Positions 3,787 to 9,590 of a stretch of 9,590 bases of DNA are shown piece after piece. Each line of letters opens with the position of its first letter. Position 1 is the first letter of the stretch. The stretch spans positions 1 through 9,590 of the forward strand of contig DAHXMR010000242.1 of assembly GCA_027371655.1 (NCBI GenBank), read 5' to 3'. This stretch comes from Microcaldota archaeon. GTDB taxonomy: Archaea; Micrarchaeota; Micrarchaeia; Norongarragalinales; CAINOH01. The notes below the pieces were generated by a model. The model did no database searches. It saw only the letters and a list, made by a program, of their open reading frames with translations, and was not told the DNA's origin. The translations under genes were made by a program, and so were the position numbers.

Positions 3787-5397
3787 CGTTGCCCTCAACT
3801 TTTTGTGGTAGGAAATGGCAAACCTGTGCGCCTCGTCCCTCGTCCGCATAAGCAGCTGCAACCCCGCGTTTTTCCTGTCCAGTTGCAGGGGCACCAGCCG
3901 CTCGGGGGAGTAAATTTCCTCAAATTGTTTTGCAAGGGCAATGAGGGGCTGCAGGGAGTATCCCAAGTCGTCCAGTGCCTGTTTTGCCGCGGAAAGCTGG
4001 GGCTTGCCGCCATCAACCATCACCAAGTCGGGCATTTGCCCGCCTTCCATTTTGATGCGGTAGTACCTGCGGTAAACCACTTCGCGGATCATGGAAAAGT
4101 CGTCCTGGCCGTCGACGAATTTTATTTTGAACCTGCGGTAATTGCTTTTGTCCGGCTTGCCGTTTTCGAATCTTACCATCGAGCCCACGGAATTGGTGCC
4201 AAACAGCGTGCTTATGTCGAAGCACTCGATTGTCCGCGGCATTACTAGGAGACGGAGGGCTTTTTTCAATTCCACGGTGCCCAAGTCGTCGCCTTGGCCC
4301 AAGTTCAGCACTGCGTTTTTTTGCACAAGTTCCAGCAATTTCATTTTCTCGCCCTTGGGGATGGAAAATTCCGGGGACGCGCCCCGCGTTTTGTCCAAGA
4401 ATTCCTCAATTGCCGGAGCATCCTGCGGGATTTGGCTGACCCACGCCTTGTTGGGAATGGTGTGCGTGGAATAGTATTGCGAAAGGAATTCGGAGAGCGC
4501 GTCTTCGGCAATGGTTTCAAACGCGTATTGTTCGCGTTCGCGCACCACGCCCTGCATTGTCTTGAAAACCGCAACGCTCGCCTTTCCCGCCCCTTGCGCG
4601 AGTGCGATGTAATCCTCGTTTCCGGCCTCGCCGTGCATTTCCATTTTCTGCCGCGTGGCAAGGTAGTGCACCGCTTCAAGGCGGTTTTTCAGCGCAAGCG
4701 CAAGCTCGTATTCCCGGCTGTCCGACGCGCGGTTCATCCCATCGCGCAGGGTTTTTTCAAGCCCGCCAGTCTCGCCCTTGAGCACGCTCACCGCCATTTT
4801 CACGTTTTGCAAGTATGCTTCCCGTGAAATTTTTTGCTCGCACGGCCCCGAGCACTGCTTGAGGTGGTATTTGAGGCAGACTTTTTTTGGGATTTTGTTG
4901 CACGTGCGCAACCCGAACGCCTTCCTCAACGCGTTAAGCACGCCCAAGCGCGAGGAGCCCGCGGTGAACGGCCCGAACACGCGGCCTTCCAGCCCCTCTT
5001 TTTGGAACGCGAACTGGTCCGCGCTGTTCTTTCTTACCGTAAGCAGCCTTGGGAACTCCTCTTTCGAAAGCAGCACGTAGGCGTACTTGTGCGAGTCCTT
5101 CAAGTCGATGTTATATTTTGGCCGGTTCTCGCGGATGAGGTTTGCCTCCAAAATCAGGGCCTCCGCCTCGTTGTCAGTGACCGTTGTCTCAATCGAGGCC
5201 GCCTCGTTGCATAACTCAATAGTTTTTGGCAGCGCGTCTTTTGGGGTGGGAAAATAGCTTGAAAGCCTGTTTTTCAGGTTCTTTGCCTTGCCGATGTAGA
5301 CGATTTTTCCCGAAGCGTTTTTCATCACGTAAACGCCGGGCTGCTTTGGCGCGTCCCTCGCCTTCTGCGCGAGTTCTTCGAGCTTCGGGTTTTCCAT
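3772..5397 (-). CDS. uvrC: UvrC, excinuclease nuclease subunit, lacking the C-terminal HhH domain
   Basis: UvrC makes the two incisions, 3' and 5' of a lesion, within the UvrB-DNA complex. Seen in 541 residues: an N-terminal GIY-YIG nuclease (PGVYVMK at 20-26, YIGKAKNLKNRLSSYF at 34-49) with Tyr23, Tyr34, Arg44 and Glu84 in place. Four cysteines at 166, 174, 182 and 186 match the reported UvrC iron-sulfur cluster ligands. A UVR segment follows around 215-250. The RNase H-like nuclease has ECFDIS (Asp394), QDDFSMIREV (Asp432/433), MVDGGK (Asp462) and RDEAHRFA (His524). The protein ends only 17 residues after that histidine, whereas E. coli UvrC (610 residues) continues into a tandem helix-hairpin-helix DNA-binding domain. 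Start ATG 5397 is 15 bases after the uvrA stop. Both catalytic sites look intact. Confidence 0.97.
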   Translation of the reverse strand: MENPKLEELAQKARDAPKQPGVYVMKNASGKIVYIGKAKNLKNRLSSYFPTPKDALPKTIELCNEAASIETTVTDNEAEALILEANLIRENRPKYNIDLKDSHKYAYVLLSKEEFPRLLTVRKNSADQFAFQKEGLEGRVFGPFTAGSSRLGVLNALRKAFGLRTCNKIPKKVCLKYHLKQCSGPCEQKISREAYLQNVKMAVSVLKGETGGLEKTLRDGMNRASDSREYELALALKNRLEAVHYLATRQKMEMHGEAGNEDYIALAQGAGKASVAVFKTMQGVVREREQYAFETIAEDALSEFLSQYYSTHTIPNKAWVSQIPQDAPAIEEFLDKTRGASPEFSIPKGEKMKLLELVQKNAVLNLGQGDDLGTVELKKALRLLVMPRTIECFDISTLFGTNSVGSMVRFENGKPDKSNYRRFKIKFVDGQDDFSMIREVVYRRYYRIKMEGGQMPDLVMVDGGKPQLSAAKQALDDLGYSLQPLIALAKQFEEIYSPERLVPLQLDRKNAGLQLLMRTRDEAHRFAISYHKKLRATGAKA

Positions 5398-5412
5398 TTT
5401 TGCCTTTGCCCA

Positions 5413-8238
<2,826 letters not shown>

Positions 8239-8246
8239 TCTTCAAA

Positions 8247-9590
8247 TCAACCCTTTTTCCTTGCAGTTCCAGTTCTTGCCGTGTTGGTTTTAGTTTTGGT
8301 TGCATCCTTAGCTTCAGTAGCTGCCTTTGCAGCCTTGGCCGCGCTACTTGCGGCAGTCGTCTTAGCCTTTGCAGTCGCGGCAGCCGCAGTTGCTTTTGCG
8401 GGAAACTCCCCTTCGCGCATTTTTTGGTATTCGGACAATTTGTCGCGCAGCGCGATTGCGCGCTCGAAGTCCAAATCCTCGGCCGCCCTCTTCATTTCCG
8501 TCTCAAGCTCGATAAGGCGCTGGACGAATTCCCTGCGCGTCAAATGCAGCGCCTCGGCCTCCTTTTCCTCCGTCTGCGCGATTTTCTTCTCCACGCTCTT
8601 GGGGGTGATGCCGTGCTTCCTGTTGAATTCCACTTGGTACGCGCGCCTGCGGTTGGCCTCGTCCATCGCGCGCTTCATCGAATCCGTAACGTGCTCGGCG
8701 TAGAGGATTACCCTGCTTTCAACATTGCGCGCCGCCCTGCCCATCGTCTGTATCAGGCTTGTTGTCGAGCGCAAAAATCCCTCCTTGTCCGCGTCCATGA
8801 TTGCCACAAGGCCGACTTCGGGCAAGTCCAAGCCCTCGCGCAACAAGTTTATCCCGACAAGGCAATCGTATTCGCCCAAGCGAAGCCTGCGCAGTATGTC
8901 GATGCGCTCAAGCGTGGTGATTTCCGAGTGCAAGTACCTCGCCTTCACTCCCTGCTCGCACAAGTATTCCGCCAAGTCCTCGGCAAGCCTCTTGGTAAGC
9001 GTTGTCACAAGCACGCGGTTGCCGGCTGCCGCAACTTTCTTGGCTTCCTTCACCAAGTCGTCGCCCTGCCCCTGTGCGGGCCGCACGATTATTTCCGGGT
9101 CAATGATGCCCGTAGGCCTCACCAGTTGCTCGACGATTTGCGCGCTGTGCTTCAACTCGTATTCAGCGGGCGTTGCCGACACGAAAATCGTGTTCTTCAT
9201 GTACTTTTCGAACTCGTCAAAACGCAAGGGCCGGTTGTCGAACGCGCTTGGCAGGCGGAACCCGAAGTCCACAAGCGATTTTTTGCGCGAAAAATCCCCG
9301 CTGTGCATCGCCCCGATTTGCGGCAGGGTCACATGAGACTCGTCTATCACAAGCAGGAAATCGTCCCCGAAATAGTCGAGCAGGCAATAAGGCGGGCTGC
9401 CGGGGGCACGGCCGTCGAAGTGCCTCGAATAGTTTTCAATCCCGTTGCAAAACCCAAGCTCCTCGATCATTTCCAAATCATAATTGGTGCGCGTTTGCAG
9501 CCTGCGCGATTCGAACTCGCCCATCTTCGGAAGCACTTCCTCAAGCTCGCGCTTTATCGAGTCGATTGCCGCCTGCTTTTTTCTCGCGGG
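8247..9590 (-). CDS. uvrB: UvrB, excinuclease helicase-like subunit, N-terminus beyond window
   Basis: UvrB verifies damage after loading by UvrA and recruits UvrC. The frame is open to the window edge. The 447 visible residues correspond to about E. coli residue 240 onward, so the Walker A motif and beta-hairpin lie outside. Seen: an [12 protein letters not shown] lead-in, [18 protein letters not shown], Walker B-type [12 protein letters not shown], helicase motif [32 protein letters not shown], and motif [15 protein letters not shown] domain ([28 protein letters not shown]), the contact for UvrC, follows. After it comes a tail of about 51 residues made almost only of Ala, Lys, Thr, Ser and Arg (coded by 8250-8402), which ordinary UvrB proteins lack. 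First gene of the uvrB-uvrA-uvrC run as seen here. Confidence 0.98.
   Translation of the reverse strand, partial: PARKKQAAIDSIKRELEEVLPKMGEFESRRLQTRTNYDLEMIEELGFCNGIENYSRHFDGRAPGSPPYCLLDYFGDDFLLVIDESHVTLPQIGAMHSGDFSRKKSLVDFGFRLPSAFDNRPLRFDEFEKYMKNTIFVSATPAEYELKHSAQIVEQLVRPTGIIDPEIIVRPAQGQGDDLVKEAKKVAAAGNRVLVTTLTKRLAEDLAEYLCEQGVKARYLHSEITTLERIDILRRLRLGEYDCLVGINLLREGLDLPEVGLVAIMDADKEGFLRSTTSLIQTMGRAARNVESRVILYAEHVTDSMKRAMDEANRRRAYQVEFNRKHGITPKSVEKKIAQTEEKEAEALHLTRREFVQRLIELETEMKRAAEDLDFERAIALRDKLSEYQKMREGEFPAKATAAAATAKAKTTAASSAAKAAKAATEAKDATKTKTNTARTGTARKKG

Noticed and set aside
8250..8402. Tandem DNA repeat or sequencing artefact behind the UvrB tail
   Set aside because: Codons for Ala and Lys vary along the tract, so it is not a simple unit repeat, and the frame ends cleanly just before uvrA.

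Overview
The window reads as a compact chromosomal stretch in which every gene I can support lies on the minus strand, so transcription runs from the right edge to the left edge. The host is probably an archaeon of a small-genome lineage, but this is inference. It rests on AT-rich TATA-like boxes about 45-50 bases ahead of start codons, ribosome sites of the AGGAGGT/GGTGA type, several TTG starts, T-tracts in place of classic terminators, and a membrane protein with many N-glycosylation sequons. A bacterial host is not excluded: UvrABC, LemA, HtpX and DUF1858 proteins all occur in bacteria.

Right part (3772-9590): a tight nucleotide-excision-repair operon, uvrB (N-terminus beyond the window) - uvrA - uvrC, with gaps of 8 and 15 bases. 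UvrB carries an extra Ala/Lys/Thr-rich tail. UvrC stops right after its RNase H-like nuclease domain and lacks the usual C-terminal helix-hairpin-helix domain.

Middle part (2442-3771): an AT-rich gene for a signal-peptide-bearing, single-pass membrane protein of unknown function sits between uvrC and a small CxxC protein of the DUF1858 family. This gene is bracketed by an imperfect 23-bp direct repeat (2715-2737 and 3764-3786), with one copy on the uvrC stop codon and the other on the DUF1858 start. The simplest reading is that a foreign gene entered a former uvrC-DUF1858 junction. The DUF1858 gene now has a strong ribosome site placed in front of an ACG codon.

Left-middle part (783-2473): lemA and htpX, a familiar pair of a small membrane protein and a membrane metalloprotease. 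A hairpin plus T-tract separates them from the DUF1858 gene, and lemA appears to have its own promoter.

Left end (1-777): three genes that are easy to miss. A 42-residue charged protein follows htpX by 5 bases. Then, behind its own TATA-like box, a 50-residue protein is followed by a GNAT acetyltransferase of the TacT/AtaT toxin type, cut off by the window edge. This looks like a toxin-antitoxin module whose antitoxin is not the usual ribbon-helix-helix type. A T6-G-T6 tract between the two genes could lower toxin transcription.

No stretch longer than 300 bases is free of genes. I saw no tRNA, rRNA, CRISPR array or transposase.
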